In this document: positions 48,258 through 58,498 of the stretch, in pieces | How the letters are laid out: every line of letters starts with the position of its first letter | Numbering within the stretch: position 1 is the stretch's first letter | Assembly: GCA_021030915.1 (NCBI GenBank) | Contig: JAGEMR010000003.1 | Location: forward strand, 310,001 to 374,000 | Direction of reading: 5' to 3' | DNA length: 64,000 bases | Source: Astrothelium macrocarpum | Lineage: Eukaryota > Ascomycota > Dothideomycetes > Trypetheliales > Trypetheliaceae | Position numbers and translations under genes: made by a program | The notes under the pieces: generated by a model | Told to the model about the DNA's origin: nothing | What the model saw: the letters and a program-made list of their open reading frames with translations, nothing else | Database searches by the model: none

Positions 48258-49259
48258 TCATCCAAAGACAAGACTCTTCCTCTTTTTAAGCCTTGACTGT
48301 TTTTCTTTCGAATCTATTCTTTCAGGCCAGGCTTTCCCTGTAACGTTTGAGTTCAATGACGTTGTGGGACCTTTATTGCCAAGTTCGTTGGGAAAGTCAG
48401 GTAATTGTAAAACAGGTTCTCGCTCGCTTGCTCCTCTCGCTACTAATTTCGTTCGTGGGCTTGCCTCTTTTGCTTTTACAGGTGTTGTTGGACTTTTGAC
48501 AACGTCTACTGATTTTCTCGACGTGAGTTTAGCAAGAGAAATGGTCTTCGATAGACTTCGAAGGCGGTTGTGGGATGAGGGCGTTCGTGCCGGAAGAGTT
48601 GGCGTTTGGAAAGGATCGGAGTTTAGGAATGTGTGTTGTGATGATACCCCAGAGGGTGGGAGAAAGACAGCGGAGACCGCACGAGCCTCTGCAGCCGATT
48701 CCATGAGCGGGACCGAAGACAATCGCCTTGTCTGTGAATAAGAGCTTGACAATGACCTTCGTGCGTGACTCTCTACTGCGGGTGTTGGTTCGACAGGACT
48801 ATCGCGTGGGCTGGGCGGTTTCGAACTGTTGTGAAAGCTTGCATTTGACTTCTCCGATGGTGAAGGTAGATCGACCATCTTTGGCCTGACAGGCTTAATG
48901 GAAACGACCAAAGCTTTTGTACATGCTTTCGCGGTGTATTCATATGTTATTGCAAGCTCCGGGAGGTCTTCGTCGAATTCGACATCATCGCACTCGTCAC
49001 TGTAATCGATGCTAAGGGTGTCGTCGTGTTCGACGGGTGAGAGACCTTCTTCGTCTGAAAGATATTGTTGGTAGAGGATTGATTCTGGCTCTCGCTTCAT
49101 TCCAAAGATAAGCTCTTGCTTAATCCCGACGGGCACTTTCTCGCTCTGGCGGTTTGCCTTTGATGGTGTCGAACTTCTCGATTGTTCTAAACTGGCGACA
49201 CGAGATGGGAAAGTCCAGTGCTCCAATTGAGGCGTGGCTGCCTCGACGATTGCCGTCAT
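48258..49259 (-). CDS. Conserved acidic/Ser-rich ascomycete protein, unknown function
   Basis: Single exon, 333 residues. N-terminus MTAIVEAATPQLEHWTFPSR is followed by an ordered, acidic block (GMKREPESILYQQYLSDEEG, then DECDDVEFDEDLPELAITYE). The rest is Ser/Thr/Pro-rich and basic with many SP/TP sites (SPSEKSN, PPSPRDSP, TPTLPARTPSSHNRL), ending KKRKSLVFG with a cluster of basic residues that could be a nuclear signal. No domain is recognised. The conserved-looking first third and long open frame support a real gene; it may be a phosphorylated, disordered regulator (inference). Confidence 0.7.
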   Translation of the reverse strand: MTAIVEAATPQLEHWTFPSRVASLEQSRSSTPSKANRQSEKVPVGIKQELIFGMKREPESILYQQYLSDEEGLSPVEHDDTLSIDYSDECDDVEFDEDLPELAITYEYTAKACTKALVVSIKPVRPKMVDLPSPSEKSNASFHNSSKPPSPRDSPVEPTPAVESHARRSLSSSYSQTRRLSSVPLMESAAEARAVSAVFLPPSGVSSQHTFLNSDPFQTPTLPARTPSSHNRLRSLSKTISLAKLTSRKSVDVVKSPTTPVKAKEASPRTKLVARGASEREPVLQLPDFPNELGNKGPTTSLNSNVTGKAWPERIDSKEKQSRLKKRKSLVFG

Positions 49260-52200
49260 TGTTGTATAGTGGAATGGAGTGTAGTAGGGAGGTGGTGGGC
49301 CTAGTTAAGGTGTCCAAAAAATGGGATGGGATCCAGAGAAAGAGCTTGGTTGCCGCCTTCGCTTGGTAATGTCCAAAGAGTAAAAAGCTCGATCAGCACA
49401 AGCTAATGCAAAGCTGCGCTGTCATCTGGCTGCAAAGCAGTCAATATAATAAACCAAAAGAGCGATAAAGCTGTAAAGAATGAATATATCGTACTGATTG
49501 CGCCGCAGCCAGTTGGACTACTGACGCTACTGGCGAGGGCCAACAGGTTTCAAATAAGAAACGTCGCCGTGTGTGGAAGCAGGGGGCGAGGAGGGGGTGT
49601 GCCAGTGCGACCCCAGCACAAAAGAAGCGAGATAGAACAAAAGCGGGATTAGGGATGAGTTGCAGAACAACGTGCACAGCGAAGAGACAGGCTATGGGCC
49701 GTGGTGCAGAAGACCCAGCACTGGACCTGGGTCCTCGCTCGTTTGTCGTTTGAAAACTCGTTCACCACTGCGACGGCGCGTGCACGAGGGCGGGATGCTT
49801 GACACCTTTATGGAACAGATCTTGTGGCGGCACACCAAGACCAGCTCGACACGACCTACTTCAAGACTGAAAACCGCTGCGTGGCGCGGCTTCAAGTGAT
49901 TCGTTTTTAGGGATCTAGGGTTGCTCACGTATCCTGCTGCTGCAAAGGGGGCCGTGGCGAGTCAGGCCGCAGCATGTCAGCTCGTCAGCACTTCGATCGT
50001 GTCCGACCACCGTCGAAGTCACTGGCGGTGTTCCTCATTGGAGTCAACTCGTCCGACGGCCTCTTTTACCCGCTTGTCCAGTGGCTCCGCTGCGAATGCT
50101 TCAGGCTTGACGTCCCTCCCATGGCCGCTGAGGCCGGCATGGCGGCCAAAGTGGCCTGAGTGGCCTATCAAAGGCAGAGAGGACGCACCCGCCGAGAGAC
50201 ATGTACGGGGTCGTAAAGAAGTCGGCGCCCTGCAGAAGGGCTGCTGGGATGTCATGCCACTCGAGCTTGCTCCGTCACGGATAGGAACCGACGCTAATTC
50301 GTCCTAGCTCAAGACGATGTCTACGCCATATGAGACGCGGTGAAGCTACCCCAACTGACTTGCCCTTTCGGTAGGCTTCATAGAGCATCTTCATTCCAGG
50401 CAGATGAATTATCTCAGCTTTACTCTGGCACCTCAGGAGAATTATGACCGAGCAAGCGGCCGAGTGAGATTGCATCCGTTGCTTCCCCAGACTACCCAGG
50501 TACGCATAAAAAATGATGTCACTGTTACCATCGACTTTTGATCTCTCAGTATCGGACAAGATGACTGCAGCTCGAAAAGTCCGTCCGCTAGCTTGCGTGG
50601 TTTTCAACAACGCGAGTCCCTTTTCAGCACAAGATGTGCAAGAATTATTTCCTCTTTAGGCGATGGCTGTTGGGACTTCTGGGAAAAGCTCAAAGGCTCT
50701 ACTAACTCGGCTGCTACCTGTCTGGTCGGCATGTGCACACAAAAAACCCTTAATAAAATACCTCAGGCAAAGGGTCACTTGTAAGTTGCTACACCATTTT
50801 GACGATTCTGTTGACAAAAACGTGCGAGACCGGGAGGAAGCGAATGTTGGCGCCTCCCAAAAACTATGACTAGTCGTCTTTAGTAGATGGTTGTCTGTTG
50901 GATCACCCCCCATCTGCCCCATCCTTTGTTGGCCCTTTCCCTCTCGGTTTACGATCGACTAGATGGATTGAAAATACGGAAAACAACATGTTCAACCAAA
51001 GCAAGGTTACCTCCATGACATTTAGCAATTGACATGATTTCTGCATTAAGATACAAAAAATGGATAATTACCTACAGTCGTTTTTCTATTAATGGCTTCT
51101 GATGACTGCCACAAAGTCGTTTCACGCTTCCGCAGAAACTTCCGGTTAGGGCACAGCTTACTATGGATTTGGGACATTTCCGCACTCGACTTTCCGTTCC
51201 GCTGGGCCCAGAGCTCGTCCCAAGGCAGCAGTTCCAACATCTCTTCACCACCAACAGGGTAGTAGTAAAGAGACAATCCACCAATATTGCTTTACCCATC
51301 AATCTTTGTGGCGGACATCTCCTAATTCCATCGGACCTTTCGAGCCGTCTGTTTTAGTATTTTGAATCGGCGATTGGAAGTGTAGAGCCAAAGTTCTGTA
51401 CCCCGCCGGTTCTAGGCTGAAACTCCCGCTACCCTGCGCCTACTTCTGATCTCCCTGCAGCTGAAATGCTGATGTATAGCTATCTCCCCATAGCTGACCC
51501 GAGTAGATGGTCACGCCGTTGCGAATGCGTTATTAAAACCTCACCTATGAGCAGAAAAACACGATCCTAGGGATTCAAGGCCGCCACTGAACCGTGTCAG
51601 CACCGTAAAGCTTCCATGTTCTTCGGTCATCTGAGCAAAAGAGTCGGTAAGGTCGGAACATCGAATTTCGTCGGCTTTTCGCATCCTGGTGATGGCCGCG
51701 GATTATCAACACCATGATTGTTTAGCTTCTAGACCTCTGAACTATTGAGACATGAGACTGCCAAGATTGAAGCAATTGCTTTGTTCTGCATGCAAGCACG
51801 GCATAATCTTGCGCCCCTAGCGTACGATGTACTAAGACCCTGTGCGCTTCTTTCTTCTAGCCTTATGCTCGGACGATTCTCAGAATTCGAGCGCTCCGAA
51901 GACTGACGCCACTTTCTTCGGGATAATTGCCTACAGAGCCACTGATGGGCAGACGTTATGCGGCGCCAGAGTTTCGCACTGTATCCAGGGATTTCAAAAT
52001 TAAGCCTAAATTTTAGCTTTATCGTGGCGAAACGTTTCCCACGTATCTGAATGTTCCCTTTTTTCAACCAAAAGCATGTAATCGTCTGCTCAAGCGAATA
52101 GTGCTTCAAGAAACGCTAGGATACAGATTAGATCGTGGGGTTTGCATGGTGCTGACGCAAAGCATGTCGCGAGGCGAAACTGTTGGCGAAGAACGACCAA

Positions 52201-54988
52201 TAGCCAAACCAATTGCTGATACTTTTTCCCTTCACCATGATTTCTCTTGAACAGTCCGCGCGTCCGATCGTCTCCCATAGTTTCCAAGGAAAAATGGTAT
52301 ATCTCATTTCCAGTGATCGTCGATGTCTTTCATTTGCCAATGCTATCGTACGGACACGTTGAAAGTGGACAACGTGTTTTCACTCAGCCACCTTGAGGTC
52401 CGGCTTGTCCGACACGATAGCGGAAATTGACCAAATGCTAAGAGCATTATACTCCATCTAGCCGCAGTCAATCATTCCTCTTCAATGGGAAACTTTATCT
52501 TAACTAACTAGATGAACCAGAGTTTCTTCTGCAGAAAACGAGAATAGAACGTGACTTAGCCACAACATGGTTCTGTCCGACACAATTTCAACACATCCGG
52601 AATGAGAGTATACAGATACGTCGAAAAGGGGGAAATTATAAATTTAGAATAAGGGGTTATACTATCCTGCAAGATGCTCCACCTTTCTGTCGACCGCACG
52701 AATTTCCTTGTTTGCTTGTCGGTGAAATGGAGTTTGAGCTGAAGACATGGATTATGGCCAAGTCTATGCTAAGATCGCTCAGAAGAGATGTCTTCGATTG
52801 CAAAACGAAATTCTGACTACGTTGTATTCTTTGCTTGTCTCTCTCCAATTTTCGCATTTCTATTTTTGGTCTGTAATTCTGCTTAGAGCTAGGTTGGAGA
52901 GCTATGGTGAGTTTCGGAACAAACAATTAAGCGTTCCATCGTATTTGTTTTTTTAACCCAACATCAACATAGAAAACCGTAACCGCCTAAGCATTAGCTC
53001 AATCGTCTGTTTGTGTTGTGAACACGCGATGCTTTTAGCGCAGTAAGCTTGTGAAAACAACTGTAAGAGAAACAAGCTCTCTGCACAGATCCCAATAATT
53101 AGGTCTATTCTATAAAAATATTTTCAATGTCTTTTTCTGATGAAGCCGAAACTATCGCACACGTCCATCAGCTGAAACCCGTGCAGTATAGGTGATAAAT
53201 CTGGATTCTGAGACTAACTTGGACAGTCTACCAGCTGAGACTGGTAGACAAGGTCTGTTCACACATCTGTTGATATGGATGCCACAAGCTCCGTGCCGGT
53301 CTCTATATTGCTAATTACTCCGAAGATCTACACGGCGTTCTCTACTGTATGGCTTGCATCGAAATGAGCGATGACTGTAACCGTCAAATTATTGCATCCT
53401 GTTCAACGCTGTGTTATCATCCGAGACCACAGCTATGGCCTTGGAGACTCCCAATAAATCAACTAGTGTGCTGATATAAGTAGCATTGGCTACTGAAAGA
53501 CCGAGTGCTGGTCATTTAGTGTTTGAACATTGCCAGACATTCGATGGCATTAGAAACGTCTTTGAGTAGCCTTGCAACGACGGACGCAGGGGAAGGAGAA
53601 TAGAACTTACAAAGCTTCCATGGTGATATATGATCCGCGAAGAGCCTCAAAAGCTCTAATTGTTGCGGAAGAAGGAGCGATAGCAACTCTTAAAAAGATC
53701 AAGTAGAGTCAATACCGCGAATAATCTCGTTCGTAACATTTCCACTTTACTTCTTCGTCTCTTGTGGTGTTTGCAACCCAACCAAGACTAATTCTCCCTC
53801 AAAATAAAAGAGTTTGTTGAGTAAAATGCAACTGTTGAAAAAAGCAAAACTGGACAACATTTCGTCGTTGGTTGCTGCTATGATTTGCCGGTACTCTTTC
53901 TGGAATGCTCCGAAGGTTTGGCTCACTGATATCCAGGTCACATTGAGCCCAACTATCTTCTACCCCTTCAACCCCAGTTTCTATATTTCGTCAGTCATGG
54001 GTTCTGACAAAGCAAATCTTCGTCTCACAAATCTGGGACAATTGCTGCAGACAAGAAGATACGAAAACCCAGCTCAGACTTTACACACTAGCCAGACAAG
54101 CTTAAGACTGTAACTCGAAGCTCATCGATTGGTCATTTAGATAATATCGTCAGCCGCTTCATTAGTGAGTGCAGTTGACAGATTGCGGCGGGTGGAAACA
54201 ATCGGGCCAAAAGTGCTGACGAATGAGAGGTGATGACGTAATTCGAAAAAGGTTTGCCGGTACCTTGGGTTTTGAGCTTAATTCAACACGTTTACTCCGT
54301 ATACCGACTGTGAATTGTATACGCAAGTTCAATTTGGAGCGATCAAGAAATGCTCAGGTGCAAAATGTCTTCAATTCACTTTGGTCTCTTGTTCTTAATA
54401 TGAGACTCTTTGGAAGATCCAAATGAGTAAATGCAACAAGCATAATGTTGAAAACTGGCACACGCCACATATTTCACAAATTCACAATGCTAACTAGCAG
54501 TTCCAACAATCGCAATTCACGAATCAGATACTAGCAACCGACTGTCCTGTAGGAACTTCAAGGTAGTGATTTGCTCTGCTTGAAACACTTGTTCAAAATA
54601 CCAGATGCCCAATCTAAGTCGCAGGCTCATCTCTTTACCATTACCGCACTCACAGCTTATAAAGCTTTTGCTACTTCAGATTTTAGCAGCTTTCAACTTG
54701 GTCGTCAAATGCGACCACGTAGCCCACCGGTCAAGATCCAGCAAATGTCTTAAAAGAGGTAGCTCTTTGAGGCAGGCAGCGTCGTATGTGAACACTGTGT
54801 AACGGGATGATTGTTTCGATGGTTGCCTTATGTGGTACTTATGCTCGTACACTCGTAGATTCAATGAATTCAAGCCAATCTTCACGATTGTTGTCCCTCC
54901 TTTCTGCACCCAAACCTGCTGGCCAGGATTCTGCTCGCGATCCTTGACTTCTCTGCTGGTCAGCCTGTAGAACTATCCAACGAACATA
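49260..54988. other. 5.7 kb gene desert
   Basis: The largest gap in the window. The first kilobase (about 49480-50330) is richer in G+C than the remainder and includes a 9-bp-spaced GGCC tract at 50123-50165. Open frames up to 126 codons occur on both strands (for example 51729-52109 minus, 50275-50610 minus, 53814-54113 plus), but none shows a signal peptide, known motif or splice-linked continuation I can support. No terminal repeats or tRNA genes were seen. Confidence 0.45.
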
Positions 54989-55723
54989 ATGACACGCTTC
55001 GCGCTTCCTACAATTGCGGCTATATTGACAAGCCTTTCCTGCCTTCCTGCATGCCAAGCCGGTTTCGGAGCCTACTTTGATATTTTAGCTAACCAACAAA
55101 GTGGCCCATACATTACCTATGCTGTCACCACCCTTGAAGTCCCTCATGCTCCAACCCCTCAAGTCCAAACCCTCGTCGTCTGGCCAGGCCTGTACACGGA
55201 CAATGACCTGATCCAGTCCATTGTTGCCTCCTTCGAGGACCCCAGCAAACCCAGCGAATCGCTCCAAGGTTGCAATGGTAAACCCGGCCAATGGTGCGCT
55301 TTTGCGTCCGAGCTGCGCAGCGGCGCAGACCACAATAACTTCGGCGCCTATGTTGCGGTAGACCCAGGCGATATGCTCACGGTCGAGTACAAGCAGTATA
55401 GCCACAACAACAGCTGGGTGCAGACAATCTACAAAGAAGGCCAAGCTATTTCGCAGCTTGTTAGTGCAGAAACCCAGAACGCATATCGGTGGGGTCCCTA
55501 TGTCGAATGCCAGGACGATGCGCAGGGACGGGTTACGCCGGCTCACAAGTACCATAACTCGAAGATTATCCTGAACCAGCCGGATCCGGATTATGTGCGC
55601 TCTCTGACACAGAACGGAGCGGAGAATGACGGGGTAACGACGCCGGATGGGGGGAGGACGTGGGAGATCAATTCGATTGAGCTGAAAGCGGTCCAGTGTC
55701 CGAATAGCAACACGCCCCAATGA
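54989..55723 (+). CDS. Secreted protein, predicted beta-sandwich (concanavalin-like / eqolisin-like), unknown activity
   Basis: Single exon, 244 residues, starting with a signal peptide (MTRFALPTIAAILTSLSCL ... ACQA). The mature part runs VQTLVVWPGLYTDNDLIQS, GQWCAFASELRSGADHNN, VDPGDMLTVEYKQYSHNNSW, then AHKYHNSKIILNQPDPDYV and a C-terminal EINSIELKAVQC. Four Cys could form two disulfides. The W-P-G-L strand, the following Gln, the V-x-x-G-x-x-(V/L)-T strand and the S-W strand occur in the same order as in the secreted protein at 43132-43876, so the two are probably distant paralogues. I infer a lectin- or peptidase-G1-like fold without claiming catalysis. Coding DNA is GC-rich relative to the desert upstream. 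Confidence 0.75.
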   Translation: MTRFALPTIAAILTSLSCLPACQAGFGAYFDILANQQSGPYITYAVTTLEVPHAPTPQVQTLVVWPGLYTDNDLIQSIVASFEDPSKPSESLQGCNGKPGQWCAFASELRSGADHNNFGAYVAVDPGDMLTVEYKQYSHNNSWVQTIYKEGQAISQLVSAETQNAYRWGPYVECQDDAQGRVTPAHKYHNSKIILNQPDPDYVRSLTQNGAENDGVTTPDGGRTWEINSIELKAVQCPNSNTPQ

Positions 55724-56054
55724 TGCGATTGTGTGAATAGGCTGTGCCAAGTCTGTGCCATTACGTTCTGTACATTCGTTTATTAGCTTAGTATCAAAAG
55801 TTTGCATTGAATGCAATAAGAATCAATACTGTTTCTCAATATACTGAGGCACTAGGATTTCAGTAACATTTGCTTCAAGTGGACCTGAACGACGGCCGCA
55901 GGCGGCGATAAATTTAATATTCGTTATCGTGAAGAATCGAAATTTTTGTGGGAAGAGCAGCAAAGCTTCGAAAGTGGATCGCTCGATGTGAAAACAAGGT
56001 ATGACCGCTCGATTGGTATGAAGTTTAGGCTCTAGGAGATATACTAGACTACAT
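55724..56054. other. Convergent intergenic region
   Basis: 331 bp between the secreted-protein gene (+) and RPL12 (-); no coding signal seen. Confidence 0.5.
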
Positions 56055-56844
56055 TTACTCGTCGGGAACTACGATGCAAGTTAGTATCCCAGTCAATTCG
56101 CGTCGTGGAATTCCATGAACTTACTCTCAATCTCGCCACTGTCAATATCATCACTGATAGCCTTGGGACTCCTTCCATCAACCTGGCAGCCCACACTGAA
56201 TGCAGTCCCGAGTATCTCCTTAACCGTGCCTTTGAGCTCCTTTGCAAGCGACTTGAATCTCATTGTTCGTGCGATATTGATGATTTCATCTAATGGAATG
56301 GACTTGGAGTGCTTGATATTCTTTTCCTTCTTGCGGTCTCGGGGAGGCTCCTTGAGGGCCTTGATGACCAGAGAGGAAGCGGAGGGAACGACGGAGACGG
56401 CGGCTTGACGATTCTTGATAGTGAGACGGACGGTGACACGCTGTGTTTGAATGAGTCTACGTATTTAGAATCCGACGTTGGTGGCCTACAAGTCCTTTCT
56501 ACGAAGGTATCAGCGGAAATTAATGTCGGAAGAGACTTTGTGGAGAATATACCCAGTCACCGGTTGCTTTTGCGATATCTTCACCAACCTTCTTGGGTGA
56601 CAGACCCAAAGGACCAATCTTCGGCGCAAGAGCTGAAGATGCACCAACTTCACCTCCCGTCGCTCTCAGATGAATGCTATCAAAAGCGTGAGTGTGTAGC
56701 TCATCTCCGTTGAACATTCGCAACAAACATACATCTTCTCTTCATTCGGATCGAACTTCGGCGCCCTAATCAAATTAGTTTGCTGTTTCGCGAAAGCAAT
56801 TGATTATATAGAAGCCGCGTAGTGCTCAGAGACAGCACTTACAT
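56055..56844 (-). CDS. RPL12: 60S ribosomal protein L12 (uL11)
   Basis: Six exons in transcription order: 56844-56843, 56765-56733, 56676-56553, 56498-56490, 56440-56125, 56068-56055 (introns 77, 56, 54, 49 and 56 nt). The sum is 498 nt, 165 residues, exactly the uL11 length. The AT of the start codon lies alone in exon 1 and its G opens exon 2, giving MAPKFDPNE. Exon 4 is only 9 nt and encodes KGL, needed between GEDIAKATGDW and RVTVRLTIKNRQAA. Exon 5 carries ALKEPPRDRKKEKNIKHSKS and GCQVDGRSPKAISDD; exon 6 completes GEIEIPDE. uL11 forms the base of the ribosomal P-stalk and GTPase-associated centre. Confidence 0.95.
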
Positions 56845-57375
56845 TGTCGGTGCTGGTTAGTTTTGTGATTTCTTGGTCGGGGCAGAAACTTTTCGAAATC
56901 AGCAAAGGCCTTCCGAGCTTGACGACGATACTCACGTTCGGCCTAGACGTGAGGTAGTCTGTCTGACAAGCTATGTATTGAGCGCTATCGCTTGGGTTCA
57001 CTGTGACTTTGCGGTGGAATTCTGATTTTGCTGATATGTGGGCGTTATCGATAAAGATATAGGCACCTTTCCGCTTTGCACTAGCTTGTACATATCCTTA
57101 CCTACACTATGGCACGATTGTGACGACCCTGACGCCCGTGGCTGCATGATGACCTGGGATTAATATATAATAACGAACTGAGCTCCATCAATTCTCACGA
57201 TGACCGGCTTGTATTGTTCACGCCTTCAAAGTCTGAATGCTCATGCGGCCCAACAAGTCAATTTCGACACCTTCATGATACACCAAGGCACTGCTGCTAT
57301 ACATTGAGCACGACTGCCCCCTGTCACTGTTTCATAAGACATTTCATTTCTTGTACAGCTTGGCCATATCGAAAG
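56845..57375. promoter_or_regulatory. Divergent promoter region RPL12 / short-chain dehydrogenase
   Basis: 531 bp between divergent starts. The SDR frame is open upstream to an ATG at 57214, but the added residues are Cys/His-rich and unlike the family, so the leader is treated as non-coding. Confidence 0.5.
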
Positions 57376-58233
57376 ATGAGTTCTGATGCTCAGTTTACTT
57401 CAATGAAATTAGGGTTGGGTCTTGAAGAAACCCATGTTGTCATCACTGGAGGCTCTGGTATGATTGGCTCAGAAGTTGTTCGAGCGTTTCTCTCCGCTGG
57501 ATCTTTTGTCACTTCCATCGACATTGTCCCGCCATCGCCTGATTTCAACCACACGAACCTGCTGCCACTCGAATCTGATATCACAAATGAGAAAGATTTT
57601 GAAAGAGCTTGGGAAACAGCAGAAACGAAATTTGGGCCGGTCAGATGCTGTATCGCGCTTGCATCGCTGGATCTATCCGTCTTGAAGCATCACAATAGTC
57701 TAACGGACATGGACATGTCTCAATGGCAGCGAACACTGAACGTCAATGTAGCTGGAACCTTCCTCACTGCTCGAACTTGGCTAAGGGGCTTGAAACGTTC
57801 CCAGACCAAGCTGAAAGGAAAAGATAATATCTGTCTCATCCTAGTTGGCAGCGAAAGTGGTGACTTTGGTGAGCGTAGCAACGCGGATTATGCAGCGTCA
57901 AAAAGTGCCGTACAATTTGGTCTACTCCAAAGCCTAAAAGCCGATATACCAAGAGTTCGACCAGGAGCTCGTGTCAATGCAATCGCTCCAGGACCTGTTG
58001 CGACACCAAAGTTTTGGGAAGAGTGCCGAGAAAGCCCGGATCAGTACTGGTTTGACGCTCAAGCTACAGTTGCACAGAAGCGGCCTGTGTCAATGGAGAA
58101 AGTTGCAAAGAGTATTCTCTACCTGGCTAGCGATGCCTGGAGCGGAGATGTTCACGGGCAAATCTTGAATGTAGACAGCGGAAAACAAGGCAAGGTCATG
58201 TGGACAAGGGAAGAATGCCAACCTTCTGAATAA
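57376..58233 (+). CDS. Short-chain dehydrogenase/reductase (classical SDR)
   Basis: Single exon, 285 residues from the ATG at 57376 (MSSDAQFTS). Cofactor loop TGGSGMIG (residues 24-31) is followed by an acidic residue at the end of the second strand (SIDIVPPS), which favours NAD over NADP. Catalytic residues are visible: Asn in NVNVAGTF, Ser159 or Ser161 in LVGSESGD, Tyr172 and Lys176 in DYAASKSAVQ. The C-terminal part has RVNAIAPGPVATP and a GQILNVDSGKQGKVMW ending. The substrate is unknown; fungal members of this shape act on sugars, polyols or small ketones. An upstream in-frame ATG at 57214 adds 54 residues unlike the family. Confidence 0.88.
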   Translation: MSSDAQFTSMKLGLGLEETHVVITGGSGMIGSEVVRAFLSAGSFVTSIDIVPPSPDFNHTNLLPLESDITNEKDFERAWETAETKFGPVRCCIALASLDLSVLKHHNSLTDMDMSQWQRTLNVNVAGTFLTARTWLRGLKRSQTKLKGKDNICLILVGSESGDFGERSNADYAASKSAVQFGLLQSLKADIPRVRPGARVNAIAPGPVATPKFWEECRESPDQYWFDAQATVAQKRPVSMEKVAKSILYLASDAWSGDVHGQILNVDSGKQGKVMWTREECQPSE

Positions 58234-58498
58234 TTGAATTCGTTCAACAATTTCATCAAGTAACGTCTTGATGATCTTTGACCTTTCACAACAAAAGGAA
58301 TTCAAGTAGCTACAGTAAGCATTTGTAACTTTTCAGCCGGTCATGGAACCGAGCGCTTAAAGGGGACTGTCGCTAAATCTAAAGGTCAGCCTGTCGTAAG
58401 TCGATTCAGAAACGCCGCCTTGCTCATATTTGACATGACATCTCAAGACTTGGTCTTAACTCCGACAATATGCGGATCTGATCACAAACATAGAATCT
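58234..58498. other. Convergent intergenic region
   Basis: 265 bp between the SDR gene (+) and the AMP-binding-like gene (-); nothing recognised. Confidence 0.5.

Noticed and set aside
48082..48741. 219-codon plus-strand frame opposite the Ser-rich gene
   Set aside because: Antisense shadow of the longer minus-strand gene with a conserved-looking N-terminus.
55085..55816. 243-codon minus-strand frame opposite the secreted protein
   Set aside because: The plus strand has a signal peptide and ordered motifs; this frame has neither.
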